Assembly (NCBI GenBank): GCA_943788235.1
Contig: CALSPM010000002.1
Span: 1-64,000, forward strand
DNA from: an uncultured Cyclobacteriaceae bacterium
GTDB lineage: Bacteria > Bacteroidota > Bacteroidia > Cytophagales > Cyclobacteriaceae
Length of the DNA stretch: 64,000 nucleotides
Direction of reading: 5' to 3'
Positions 24,601 to 34,629 of the stretch are shown here, piece by piece. Made by a program: the position numbers and the translations under genes. Below the pieces are notes generated by a model that did not search any database, had not been told where the DNA came from, and was given only the letters and a program-made list of their open reading frames with translations. Numbering within the stretch: the first letter of the stretch is position 1; every line of letters begins with the position of its first letter.

Positions 24601-25082
24601 GAGGTATCAACTTTGGATTTTTAATTGATTGGAAACAAGGTGGTCAATTCTATTCTCAGTCAAGCGCTTTTATGCATTCGGCAGGTACACATCAGGGAAC
24701 GGTCGCATATCGAGAGGGTGGACTCTTGGTTGATGGCGTAACCGCTGATGGCTCTACAAATACTAATACAATTACATCTCAACAATATTGGCAGGCAGTT
24801 GCAGGTGCTGAACCTGTGGTCTCTGAATTCATGATGGATGCTACAAGTATTAGATTAAGAGAGGCTTATATCAGTTATACGCTACCCCAAAGTTTTGTTT
24901 CTGGGACACCATTTAATAATGTTTCGATTGGAATTACAGGTAGAAATTTATGGCTGATTAAGAGCGCAGTACCAGGAGTTGATCCTGAAACAAGTTTTTC
25001 AGTTTCTAATGCTCGTGGCTGGGAGAATGGTGCTTTTCCTTCAACAAAAGTGTATGGCTTCAATATTAATTTAGGATTTTAA
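21648..25082 (+). CDS. SusC/RagA-family TonB-dependent transducer
   Basis: 1144 residues: signal peptide (about 1-38), STN secretin/TonB short domain (about 50-125, the part that talks to FecR), carboxypeptidase-D-like regulatory domain (about 138-215; GTVTDEDNQGIPGVNVILKG), plug with the SusC signature (LFVVDGIPIDN; ILKGPEAAALYGSRG, about 297-355) and a 22-strand-type barrel ending in an aromatic residue (NINLGF). It imports a bound ligand through the outer membrane with TonB and signals its presence. The SusD partner starts 11 bases downstream, so they are co-transcribed. The substrate cannot be read from sequence, though the neighbours suggest an acylated carbohydrate. Confidence 0.95.
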   Translation: MKLKLINAITMITKYSIYGLLFNALFLNMLLANPGRAQKNVSVRAVKVELNSDDMTVNDIFNQIEEKSDFRFAIDKSDLASELKQIVNIDAGKNAVSDILLQVSKDSKTKFRQINNNITVSRLGLDDTEVITTVKQERTVTGTVTDEDNQGIPGVNVILKGTTSGSVTDNDGNYIISLPEEGGTLLFSFIGMSTQEIVVGSRSVIDIMLLQDATQMSEIIVSSLGIERDKKSLGYFAQEIKGDKIVAARETNFLNNISGRVAGVDIQKTGNGPGGTTGILIRGGGGFLTGAPGKNQPLFVVDGIPIDNYQTATSTNEYGATDNGNGAQHINPDDIETMTILKGPEAAALYGSRGMTGVVLITTKKGTQGKGLGVSYSGSFTFESPLVMPDMQNEFAQGANGVYDVVSTGSWGPKISGQTVTDWTGSDNPLNADADDLENYLQTGSNFTNSINVTGGNDKATFRLGYTNLDSKGLIPNSTLKRNMITVRSTAQLTEKFKADAKISYNNEKVANRPETSGSINNIFAGYITRPRNVQFQHLNPWMDENGSMVNWTPISFNTRRNPHWVANEDSNEDNTDRIFTMIKLDYTFAPWLKAFARYGSDFRSAQREDTKAYGVYDELGSQTRNNGSNYFASNTRSTETNIDFLVTASKTYGDLNIALNFGGNSRHNTFFETAGSTGQLDLPGVYNLSFGSFNRPQSNKAESRIRSLYGFANFGYKDYLFLDLTYRNDWSSNLSEDVWSFSYPSASLSFVLSDAISLPNVISFAKLRGAVSQGASDLDAYQLSPTYSIGRGFLNVISTSTPSILFDPQIKPEFVTSNEFGLDLNLLNNRIGIELAAYSKVITDQIIQLPVPGATGYQFKMINAGEVESKGFELMVSGSPVQTSDFQWNIMINYATNEMVVNKLDDGIERLLLQGDESSRAIRIVADEGEPFGNIYGRDFQRDDNGNIVVDDAGIPLKAAEKNSFMGNIQQDFTMGFINDFTYRGINFGFLIDWKQGGQFYSQSSAFMHSAGTHQGTVAYREGGLLVDGVTADGSTNTNTITSQQYWQAVAGAEPVVSEFMMDATSIRLREAYISYTLPQSFVSGTPFNNVSIGITGRNLWLIKSAVPGVDPETSFSVSNARGWENGAFPSTKVYGFNINLGF

Positions 25083-25093
25083 AATTTGATAGA

Positions 25094-26821
25094 ATGAAAA
25101 TACAGATAAAAAATACAATAATTGTACTGGTTTGTTTAATGACATTCACGTTTTCTTGTACTGATGACTTTATAGATCTTCAGAAGAATCCAAATGCATT
25201 CACACCAGATAATGTTACGCCTAGTTTTTTGTTAGCAGATGTGATTAGCGCATCTGTACTAGATCCTGGCATGCATCAGAGAATGACTCAATTGACAAAC
25301 GATGTTTTTGCGCAATATTGGGCTAATGAAGCATTTAGCACCCAGCAGGGAGTTACTAACGATGAATGGGTTAGTAGTTTTTATTCAAGTTATCATAGTC
25401 GGTTTGTCGCAAATTTAAGTGAAGGAATTCGTTTGGGTCGTGCAAGTGCGGCCGCTGGAAAACCCCTTAATGAGACTCAAATTGCAAGAATATGGAAAGT
25501 TTGGGTTTTCAGTAGGGCGACAGATATCTGGGGCGATATTCCTTATTTTGGAGCTGCCGATGGTACTGGTGAAAATCCAGTTTATGATGATCAGCAACTC
25601 ATCTACACGGATATGCTTAAAGAACTAAGCGAGGCAGTCGACTCTTTAAGTACTGATAATCCTGTGCAAATTAGTGGTCAAGACTATGTCTACGGTGATG
25701 ATATTGCGAAATGGAAAAAGTTTGGTAACTCTTTGAGATTACGTCTAGCGATGAGAATATCTGAGGCCGATCCAGCTCTTGCACAGCAGCATGCTGAGGC
25801 TGCAATAGCTTCTGGCGTATTTGCTTCTGCGGAAGACGAATGTAAGGTAACGCGTACTGCAACTTTTGGTTGGGGTTTTCAGTATCCATACACCTTTTAT
25901 TATGGGTGGGGAGGCTTACACATGAGTAGGTCTATGGAAAACCTATTGACTGGATTGGGGGGTCAACCTATAGCTGTTGACACCACAGGCATGATTGTTG
26001 ATGATGAAGGCTTTGATTTACCAGCAAATGAAAATTCACTTGATCCAAAGGCAAACAAATTTAGATTGGGTGTTCCATCTGTAGTTGATCCAAGGGGTCC
26101 GATTTATTTTTCACCTGCTGTTGGGGCTGAAGGTGTTAAAGTTGCAAATTCTGATGGTGATACCATTGAAGTAGATACTAGGAATCGATGGATTGGTGTT
26201 CCTGCCGGATTAAGTACGGGTAATGCCGCCCTGGCTGAGCATGTATATACGAACATATCTATCATGGGGCCTACCATGTCAACAGATGCGGAGCGTCCTT
26301 TAGAGATTTTAACCTATCACGAGCTTTGCTTTTTAATGGCTGAAGCTGCGCAACGTGGATGGAATGCTGGAGGTACTGCTAAAGATTGGTATGAAGCTGG
26401 AATCACCGCGTCAATGACACACCACGGGGTTGATGCAGCCACAACCGCAGCTTATATAGCTTCTTCTGATGAGAATACTTATGGTACAACTGTTGCGTTT
26501 GATAATAACTCTGGTAAATCTTTCAATGGCACTTCTGTCGATGATGCGATGGGTAAAATAATTACTCAAAAGTACCTCGCACTATTTCCTGACGGAGGTT
26601 GGGAGGCATGGGCAGATCATAGAAGATTGCATTTGCCTGTTTTGATTCCTATGGCAGCACCTGATGCGCGTTATACGGCTAGAGATGGAGGACCTGATAA
26701 CTTTACCAAAAGAATTACCTATCCTTCAACCGAGCAGATCAATAATAGTGAATTTTACGATGCTGCAGTTTCAAGTCAAGGAGCGGATGTGGAGACTACC
26801 AGTGTTTGGTGGGACCAATAA
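25094..26821 (+). CDS. SusD/RagB-like outer-membrane lipoprotein (SusD_2 type)
   Basis: 575 residues, lipobox TFSC at about 21-24, then the characteristic DFIDLQKNPNAFTPDNVTPSFLL opening region and ARIWKVWVFSRATDIWGDIPY, typical of the second SusD/RagB superfamily (PF12771-like). It caps the SusC barrel at the cell surface and binds ligand. The spacing of 11 bases to susC and the strong terminator after it define the end of the operon. SusD_2-type partners are often linked to ligands other than the large glycans of the classical starch system, so the ligand could be oligosaccharide or peptide-like. Confidence 0.9.
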   Translation: MKIQIKNTIIVLVCLMTFTFSCTDDFIDLQKNPNAFTPDNVTPSFLLADVISASVLDPGMHQRMTQLTNDVFAQYWANEAFSTQQGVTNDEWVSSFYSSYHSRFVANLSEGIRLGRASAAAGKPLNETQIARIWKVWVFSRATDIWGDIPYFGAADGTGENPVYDDQQLIYTDMLKELSEAVDSLSTDNPVQISGQDYVYGDDIAKWKKFGNSLRLRLAMRISEADPALAQQHAEAAIASGVFASAEDECKVTRTATFGWGFQYPYTFYYGWGGLHMSRSMENLLTGLGGQPIAVDTTGMIVDDEGFDLPANENSLDPKANKFRLGVPSVVDPRGPIYFSPAVGAEGVKVANSDGDTIEVDTRNRWIGVPAGLSTGNAALAEHVYTNISIMGPTMSTDAERPLEILTYHELCFLMAEAAQRGWNAGGTAKDWYEAGITASMTHHGVDAATTAAYIASSDENTYGTTVAFDNNSGKSFNGTSVDDAMGKIITQKYLALFPDGGWEAWADHRRLHLPVLIPMAAPDARYTARDGGPDNFTKRITYPSTEQINNSEFYDAAVSSQGADVETTSVWWDQ

Positions 26822-26839
26822 ATATCATCTATAAAAAAA

Positions 26840-26872
26840 AAGGCCCTTTAGCTACTCAAGGGCCTTTTTTTT
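26840..26872 (+). terminator. Strong intrinsic terminator after susD
   Basis: AAGGCCCTT and AAGGGCCTT pair around a 9-base loop, followed by eight T; A-runs precede the stem, so it could work in both directions. It closes the sigma/fecR/susCD block. Confidence 0.9.
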
Positions 26873-26956
26873 ATTAATTCAGAATAAACCATTCTTTTCA
26901 AGTGTATTTTTTCTCATATTTTCAATAAAAAACTTACTGTTGCTCACGATTTTAAT

Positions 26957-29900
26957 ATGAATAAAAAAATATCAATACGTGGCATTTTTGGGTTACTACT
27001 TGGGGTCATTTTATTTGGGTGCAACCAAACAAATAAGAAAAAGTTTTACAGGCTAGAAAGTGATGATACTGGAATATTTTTCAATAATATCAATGCTGAA
27101 AATGAACAAATAAACATTTTTACTTATGAATACCTTTACAATGGTGGCGGCGTTGCCATTGGAGATATAAATAATGATGGTTTGACTGATATCTATTTCA
27201 GTTCTAACAATCTTGAGAATAAATTATATTTAAATAAAGGGAATTTCAAATTTGAAGATATCACAAGCCTTTCCGGTGCAGGTTGCCAAAAGGGCTGGAA
27301 AACAGGGGTTTCTATGGTTGATATCAATGCGGATGGTTGGCTTGATATTTATGTCTGCCGTTCGGCAGATGGGGATCCAAATAATCGGAAAAATTCACTA
27401 CTTATTAATAACGGAGATTTAACTTTCACGGATCGAGCCAGTGATTATGGATTGGATGATAATTCCTATTCCACACAAGCCGCTTTCTTTGATTATGACA
27501 GGGATGGAGATTTGGATGCATTTTTGTTAAATCACTCGTTGTTACAGATTTCAAATTCATTTAACATAAAGGTCATTAATCGATTAGATCGGTATCCTTA
27601 TGTGGGTAATAGACTTTTGAGAAATGATGGGGGCCGATTTGTTGATGTAAGTGATACATCTGGAATTTATGGCCCTGCTTCGAATTATGGATTGGGCGTA
27701 GGTGTATCAGATTTTAATAATGATGGCTGGCCAGACTTGTATATTTCCAACGACTATGTGGATAGTGATAAGTTGCTAATTAATGACCAGAAAGGGAAGT
27801 TTATAATGGCTACGGACAGTATGCTCAGTCAAATATCACAGTTTTCAATGGGTTTAGATATTGGAGATGTGAATAGAGATGGAAATATGGATATCATGAC
27901 CTTAGATATGCTACCAGAAGACAATAAGCGTCAAAAATTATTATTTGGTCCTGAGCATTATTACGTGTACTCCTCTATGCAAAAAAAACGGTTATTCAAG
28001 TCAGTGCATGCGCAATATGCTCCACTTAAACAGTGGAAATTCTACATTTAGTGAAATTGGACAAATTGCAGGGGTATCAAATACTGATTGGAGTTGGTCA
28101 GCTTTATTTGCTGATTTTGATAATGATGGGTTTCAAGATCTATTTGTCAGCAACGGTTATAAAAGAGATTTTACCAATCATGATTTCTTAAATTATAAGG
28201 CCGACCAAGAAATCAAGATTGCACAAAAGAAGGCAGGAATTTATACCGAAATGTTTGAAAAGATACCTTCAAGTAAGCCAACCAATTACCTATTTAAAAA
28301 TTCCGGAGGGCTTCAGTTTGATAATGTGAGTGATCCCTGGGGATTTGATGAAGGAGGATTGACTCACGGAGCTGCATATGCCGACCTTGATAATGATGGT
28401 GATTTGGATATGATATTGAATAATATGGATGCAAATGCGGGTATCTATCGCAATAATGTTGGAGATATACTTAAAAATAATTACTTAAAAATTAAACTTT
28501 TAGGGAATGATCAAAATCACTTTGCAATTGGTGCACGGGTCATTGTCTTCGCCAAGGGCCAATTAATTGTTCGTGAACAATATCCTGTTAGAGGATTCCA
28601 GTCTTCAGTGGACCCTATCCTACATTTTGGACTTGATTCTGTGACACAAGTGGATTCAATTCATGTTTTGTGGCCCAAAGGAGGCTTACAGAAACTTATG
28701 GGGACGAGTGTAAATCAAATACTATCTATTAAGGAAAGTGATACAAACCACTCAACTATTGTACAAAAATCGATAGCAAGTCCGCTTCTTGAGGAAGTTC
28801 AGATAATGCCTATCAGTCATGTAGAAAATGAATTTATTGATTTTTTAATACAACCCTTGCTGCCTCGAATGTATTCTACTCAGGGTCCTGCGATGGTGAT
28901 CGGAGATATTAATGGAGATGCGTTAAATGATTTATTTGTTGGGGGAGGAAAAGGTCATAAAGGGGCTATCTATTTAAAAAACCATAAAGGCGATTATAGT
29001 AAGTTGCAGCAGAGTTTTGACGGAGCTACTGAAGATGTAGATGCATCTTTTTTTGATGCTGATGGAGATGGTGATTTAGATTTATACGTAGTGAGTGGAG
29101 GTTATGAATTTTCATCAAACGAAGGAGGTTTACAGGATCGTTTATACATCAACAAAGGAGATGGGAAATTTGATAAGGCTAAAAATAGGTTGCCTTCCTT
29201 TTTATCGAGTGGGTCTTGCGTTCGACCTTTTGATTTTGATGGAGATGGGGATCTAGATCTTTTTGTCGGAGGAAGAATTGTTCCAGGAAGCTATCCCAAA
29301 GTACCTTTAAGTTATCTCCTTGAAAACGATGGCAAAGGGTTCTTTAAAATCGTGACATCAAGTGTGGCACCTGATCTACAACGCATAGGTATGGTATCTG
29401 ATGCTAAATGGGCGGATCTCAATGGAGATGGGAAACAGGACATTATCGTAGTGGGCGAATGGATGGGTATAAAAGTATTCATCAATGAAAGTGGCAAACT
29501 GATTGATATGTCCGATAAATTCCTTAACGATGCCTATCAGGGTTGGTGGAATACCATAGAAGTAAATGATCTTGATGGTGACGGTGATATGGATTTTATA
29601 GCGGGAAATTTAGGAATGAATAACCAAATGAAAGCTTCTCATGAATCACCGGTGAGCATGCAATATGCAGATTACGATGATAATGGTTCTGTAGATCCAA
29701 TACTTTTTTATCATATCCAAGGAAAGAGTTTTCCTTATGCAAGCAGAGATGAGTTAATTGCGCAATTGCCTATGTTAAAAAAGCGTTTTGTGGATTATGA
29801 ATCCTATTCATCAGCTGTACTAGAAACTATATTAACGGAAAAGGAGCAAGCATTATCCAAAGAATTGGTAGCCACTACTTTTGAAACTTCAGTATTTATT

Positions 29901-30251
29901 AATGATGCGAATCAGCAATTTTCAAAAATATCTCTTCCTATTGAAGCTCAGTTCTCGCCTGTATATTCCATAGCGGTTTTAGATATCAATGGAGATGATG
30001 TTTTAGACATTATACTGGGTGGAAATCTTGAAAAAACGAGGGTTCGCACGGGAAAGTATACAGGTAATAACGGATTTGTTTTTATAGGAAGCACATCTGG
30101 AACTTATCATTACTTAAATCAAAATAATTCGGGCCTAAATGTTTCAGGTGACGTAAGAAAGATTATTGTTGATAGGAATCGCATACTATTTGGAAGAAAT
30201 AATTCTGATGTGATGATCTATGAGATAAAAGGAGATATTGAGATTCTCTAA
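26957..30251 (+). pseudogene. FG-GAP/VCBS-repeat lipoprotein with ASPIC/UnbV-like domain, frameshift at A8
   Basis: Together about 1098 residues. Lipobox LFGC at about 19-22. Many D.N.DG..D...-type calcium-binding repeats fill both halves of a beta-propeller protein, with an ASPIC/UnbV-like domain (about residues 500-580, IGARVIVFAKGQ). The first frame stops at 28051 after drifting out of the family; the second takes over at the A8 run 27981-27988. With seven A the text reads SSMQKNGYSSQCMRNMLHLN, which fits the family, so one A is extra. This may be sequencing error, true decay or a phase-variable tract. In Bacteroidota such lipoproteins commonly accompany SusCD pairs, and this one follows susD after a terminator. 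Confidence 0.8.
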
Positions 30252-30487
30252 GTTTGATAGTTTGAATAGTATGTATGATAAAAACTATAATTTATAACTT
30301 TTGCAAGTATTAAGGGCTTTTCTTCTTCATGTTTCAATAAGGGAAGTAGTTTATCCATTATTGATTGCCCTTTTGCTTGTGAATTTTTTTTCAAATAAGT
30401 GAACTGAGATTTCCAATAAGGTAGATAAATTATTATGGGAATGTCAGATGATTTTAAGAAAATATCTGAATAAACTACCGAGCTATG
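30248..30487 (-). other. Open minus-strand frame without a start, possible gene relic
   Basis: 79 codons stay open on the minus strand across the whole gap between the FG-GAP gene and the esterase gene, from a stop at 30488-30490 to a stop at 30248. The text is protein-like in places (SDIPIIIYLPYW, MDKLLPLLKHEEEKPL) but the only ATG (30358) leaves 36 residues. It may be a fragment of a lost gene or chance; I recognise no family. Confidence 0.15.
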
Positions 30488-32497
30488 CTATATTTCAAAA
30501 TCCTCAAAAACAATAAATTAATTATTTGGATAGTTTGCCTATTCATGTTTTTCATATCATGCCAAAAACCGGAGCAAAAAAAATTAAAATTACCACTTCT
30601 TTTTAGTGATTACATGGTGCTTCAACAAAATGAAGTCGTTGCTTTCTGGGGTGAGTATCTGCCTAATGAAAAAGTAACCGTCATTGGTAGTTGGGGTAAG
30701 AAAATAAGTACGGTCTCTGATGAATTGGGTAACTGGAAACTCCAATTGCCAACACCCCCCGCAGGGGGCCCTTTTGAAGTCAGTATCTCGGCCCTAGATA
30801 CCACCATCATTTTTAATGATGTCTTGATAGGAGAAGTATGGCTTGCTTCAGGTCAGTCAAATATGGAAATGCCGATCACTGGATATTTACCTAATGAGAA
30901 CATTGATAACGATCTCAAAGAAATAGCAGCAGCCGATTATCCTGAGATAAGAATGTTTACTGTGAAAAGAGATTTCGCTTCGGTCAAGCAGAAAGTAATG
31001 ATGGGCTCATGGGAGGTGTGTTCGCCTGAAGCTGTGGGACTATTCAGTGCTTCTGCTTATTTTTTTGCTAGAAAATTACATCTGGATCTGAATATTCCCA
31101 TTGGTATTATTCATTCAAGTTGGGGGGGAACCATAGTGGAAGCTTGGACTAGTAAACAAGGCTTAAGTGAATTCTCTGAGTTGGTGAAGACGGCTCAGCA
31201 GTTCGACGAAACCAAGATACGGGCCTGGATTGCGCAATTTGAAAGATTAACGACACCGCCAAGCTTCGATAGTTTGGAAGTCATGAATTTGAGTCAGAAG
31301 GAAATTTGTGATCCCCAATTTGATGATGCTCAGTGGGCAAAAATGAATTTACCCTCAGAAAATAGTTACACAGATATTTTTCTGCCTGATGTGGGTTATC
31401 GAGAGGATATTAATGGTCTTTTTTGGTACCGAAAAACGGTGATTTTAGATCATGCTAATATGGATTATGAGTTGACCATTGGTGCTATCGATGATGGGGA
31501 CATTACTTATGTAAATGGACAGAGAGTAGGCGCTACCTTGGGTGATCGTGATCAAAGAGTCTATAAGGTACCTAAAGAGATACTGCATGAAGGATTAAAC
31601 GTCATTGCCATCATGCATTGTGATTACTGGGGGAAATCCTCAGTTGCTGGGCCCATATATCTAGAAAACACAAAAGGAGATAAGGTTTTTTTGGAGGGGA
31701 GTTGGTCAGGTATTCTTTACGCAGACCTCTTTAATTCAGAATTAATTATTTATGGTTTAAAGAATCAGAATCAATTGAGTCAGCGTCCTTCTCTTCCTTC
31801 CGGTGGACCGAACGATTTTCCATCCTCATTGTTTAATGCCATGATTCATCCGCTGATCCCATACAATATCAAAGGAGTGATATGGTACCAGGGAGAAGAA
31901 AATGTAGTGCGAGCTAAGCAATATGAGAAACTTTTTCCAGCACTGATTACAGACTGGAGAAGTTATTGGGGATATGATTTTCCCTTTTATTTTGTTCAAA
32001 TAGCACCATTTCATTACGTATTTGAAAACAATCTATCACCGGCGTTGAGAGATGCCCAGCGAAAAAGTTTAAAAGTGACCAATACAGGTATGGCTATCAC
32101 TATGGATATTGGATCACCTACGACGATCCATCCGCCCAATAAACAAGATGTTGGAGATCGATTAGCGCGTTTGGCCCTGGCCAACGACTACAAAAAAGAT
32201 ATATTGGCTTCTGGGCCCCTTTACAAAAGTCATAGTGTGAAGGAGGGCAAAGTGATCATTGATTTTATCTATGGCCAGGGATTAATGAGCTATAAATCTA
32301 GCCTTACAGGGTTTGAATTGGCGAGTGAGGATCAAATATATGTTTTAGCAGAAGCAAAGATTGTGAACGATCAAGTCATCGCTTGGTCTGATTTTGTATC
32401 TGATCCCAAATATGTTCGATATGGGTGGAAAGATTATTTTGAGGGGACACTATTTAATGGAGGAGGACTACCCGCAGCATCTTTTTCTTCCCAATGA
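30485..32497 (+). CDS. Sialate O-acetylesterase-family lipoprotein
   Basis: 670 residues, lipobox FFISC at about 22-26. The order matches bacterial 9-O-acetylesterase/SASA proteins: an N-terminal beta domain (FSDYMVLQQ), block I with the nucleophile Ser in ASGQSNME (about 123-130), an inserted jelly-roll domain of the beta-galactosidase kind (about 270-400), and the later block around KGVIWYQGEENV, with a C-terminal IHPPNKQDVGDRLA that should carry the catalytic His. Such enzymes remove acetyl groups from sialic acids or from xylan-type or other glycans. The lipid anchor and its position after a SusCD locus suggest de-esterification at the cell surface or in the periplasm. The true substrate is not known. 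Confidence 0.85.
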   Translation: MLYFKILKNNKLIIWIVCLFMFFISCQKPEQKKLKLPLLFSDYMVLQQNEVVAFWGEYLPNEKVTVIGSWGKKISTVSDELGNWKLQLPTPPAGGPFEVSISALDTTIIFNDVLIGEVWLASGQSNMEMPITGYLPNENIDNDLKEIAAADYPEIRMFTVKRDFASVKQKVMMGSWEVCSPEAVGLFSASAYFFARKLHLDLNIPIGIIHSSWGGTIVEAWTSKQGLSEFSELVKTAQQFDETKIRAWIAQFERLTTPPSFDSLEVMNLSQKEICDPQFDDAQWAKMNLPSENSYTDIFLPDVGYREDINGLFWYRKTVILDHANMDYELTIGAIDDGDITYVNGQRVGATLGDRDQRVYKVPKEILHEGLNVIAIMHCDYWGKSSVAGPIYLENTKGDKVFLEGSWSGILYADLFNSELIIYGLKNQNQLSQRPSLPSGGPNDFPSSLFNAMIHPLIPYNIKGVIWYQGEENVVRAKQYEKLFPALITDWRSYWGYDFPFYFVQIAPFHYVFENNLSPALRDAQRKSLKVTNTGMAITMDIGSPTTIHPPNKQDVGDRLARLALANDYKKDILASGPLYKSHSVKEGKVIIDFIYGQGLMSYKSSLTGFELASEDQIYVLAEAKIVNDQVIAWSDFVSDPKYVRYGWKDYFEGTLFNGGGLPAASFSSQ

Positions 32498-32776
32498 TAG
32501 AGAACTTCATTCAAGGATGGGAAGACAGATGAACGCGTATTTTTTCAATAAACTTTTTTCTAACACAAGTTTACATACGGTGGATGAGTTTCGTTATACT
32601 ATGTTAATCATTTTATTAGGTTTATTTCAGGTACTTAAGGAAAGATTTAGAGCTGATCATGTGTTTAAAAAATGCTTATTCAATTTAAGATAAGCGATTT
32701 AAAATAGGGAGTTCAAAATCCAGTAATTACTTAGATCGGTAATACTACTTTGATGAAATTATTTTAATTTAGTTAT

Positions 32777-34567
32777 ATGAAAAACATCTTTATATTTTAT
32801 ATTTTCATCTTTTGTCATTTGGCAATGAGTCAAAGTGATTCCAATTTTAAATGGTGGAATCCTACAGCGCATGAGTTTCACGTGATAGAGGGGCAGGCTT
32901 GGTTCGATGAGGTCCAAGAATCCTATGATCGACTGCCCCACCGCGTAGTTGATAAGGTGGATCCGGGGATCTGGGGGCTGTCCAAACATTCGGCAGGCCT
33001 GATGATTCGTTTTCGTTCAAATGCCATAGTGATTAAGATCAGATATCAGATCAACGATGAAAATCCGATTAATATGGATCACATGTCGACCACGGGAGTA
33101 AGTGGATTGGATTTATATGCTATAAATAGTGATGGAATGGAAGTTTGGTGTGCAGCAGAACGAACTTTTGGAGATACTACGACTTATGCTTTTCTTAATT
33201 TGAATGCGAATGATGGTTATCACGATCGAGGGCGTGAATATCGACTTTACTTACCACTTTATAATCAAGTTAATTGGATGGAAATTGGTGTTGACCAACA
33301 GGTGTATTTTGAACCCCTGCCTGTGCGTAAAGAAAAACCCATTGTGGTTTATGGAACCTCTATTGCCCAAGGGGCCTGCGCTTCACGTCCTGGAATGGCT
33401 TGGACTTCTATTTTAGGAAGAAAAATGGACAGACCCTTGATTAACTTGGGATTTTCTGGTTGTGGAACATTTGATATGCCAGTGATTGATTTAATAAGTG
33501 AGATAGATGCAAAAATTTATGTCTTGGATTGTCTACCGAATTTGTCTTCATATAACTGGGAGAACTTAGAGATAGACAATGTTTCGGAGCTGAAAGAGAG
33601 GATCTCATCAGGGATAATAACACTTCGAAAGAAACAACCGCTGGTTCCTATCCTTTTAGTAGACCACGCCGGCTATACTCAAGCGATAGTTAGTGAAAAA
33701 AAGAGAATTGAATTTGCTCAAGTAAATCAAGTTCAACAGCAAGTTTTTCATGAACTCAAACAGCAAGGAATGGGCCATCTTTTCTATTTGACCAAGGAAG
33801 AAATTGATTTTCAGATGGATGATACTGTTGATGGGATTCATCCGACAGACCTTGGAATGATGAAATACGGTATGAGTTATGAGAAAAAAATACGATCCAT
33901 ATTGGAAGAACCAACAGGAACAGGTTCGACAACATATCCCATTACCCAATATAGGGAGCCCCTAAATTATAATTGGGAAAAAAGACATAGAGAAATCTTG
34001 AACATAAATCAAGAAAATCCACCAAAAGCAGTTTTTTTGGCCAATTCAATTGTTCATTTTTGGGGAGGACTACCCCAGACTAAATTAAGGAGAGAACAAA
34101 CTTCTTGGGATCAATTTTTCACCCCGTTGGGTCTTAAGAATTATGCTTACGGATGGGACAGGATCGAAAATGTCATATGGCGGGTATATCATGGTGAGCT
34201 TGACGGATTTGAGGCAGAAAAAGTTTTGGTCATGATAGGGACCAATAATTTACATCTCAATACAAATGAAGAAATCATTGAAGGATTGCACCTTTTAATG
34301 AAGGCCATTAAAATCAGACAACCCAAAGCTAAAATAATACTTATGGGCTTGTTGCCCAGAAGAGCCTATGAAGATAGAATTGTAAAGCTGAACTTTCAAA
34401 TCGCTCAGTTGGCAGGCGAAGTAGCGGTACCCTACAGAGATCTTGGGTACGTGTTTTTAAATAAGGAAAATAAAATTGATGAGTCGTTCTTCTCTGATGG
34501 ATTGCATCCAAATACTGCGGGTTATCTAAGATTGAGAGAGGTGGTAACACCTTTATTGACGGACTAA
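32777..34567 (+). CDS. Double SGNH/GDSL hydrolase (two catalytic domains)
   Basis: 596 residues with a Sec signal (about 1-19). Domain 1: a beta-sandwich SGNH-associated N-domain (about 25-175) plus an SGNH hydrolase (about 180-380; nucleophile in VVYGTSIAQG, catalytic DGIHPTD near its end). Domain 2: a second SGNH fold (about 415-596; nucleophile in FLANSIVHFWGG, MIGTNN block III, and DGLHPNTAGY with the Asp/His pair). Both triads look complete. Two fused esterases in one exported chain, after a SASA-type esterase, point to removal of more than one kind of acyl group from the same substrate (inference). The 279-base gap upstream shows nothing I can name. Confidence 0.85.
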   Translation: MKNIFIFYIFIFCHLAMSQSDSNFKWWNPTAHEFHVIEGQAWFDEVQESYDRLPHRVVDKVDPGIWGLSKHSAGLMIRFRSNAIVIKIRYQINDENPINMDHMSTTGVSGLDLYAINSDGMEVWCAAERTFGDTTTYAFLNLNANDGYHDRGREYRLYLPLYNQVNWMEIGVDQQVYFEPLPVRKEKPIVVYGTSIAQGACASRPGMAWTSILGRKMDRPLINLGFSGCGTFDMPVIDLISEIDAKIYVLDCLPNLSSYNWENLEIDNVSELKERISSGIITLRKKQPLVPILLVDHAGYTQAIVSEKKRIEFAQVNQVQQQVFHELKQQGMGHLFYLTKEEIDFQMDDTVDGIHPTDLGMMKYGMSYEKKIRSILEEPTGTGSTTYPITQYREPLNYNWEKRHREILNINQENPPKAVFLANSIVHFWGGLPQTKLRREQTSWDQFFTPLGLKNYAYGWDRIENVIWRVYHGELDGFEAEKVLVMIGTNNLHLNTNEEIIEGLHLLMKAIKIRQPKAKIILMGLLPRRAYEDRIVKLNFQIAQLAGEVAVPYRDLGYVFLNKENKIDESFFSDGLHPNTAGYLRLREVVTPLLTD

Positions 34568-34629
34568 CGTCCCCATAACAGATATCGAAGGTGGATGAGC
34601 GTCATTCCCTTAGAATCAAATCAGAGCTG

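Noticed and set aside
32394-32693. 99-codon plus-strand frame overlapping the end of the esterase gene
   Set aside because: Its first third is an out-of-frame reading of the esterase C-terminus and the rest has no recognisable coding pattern.
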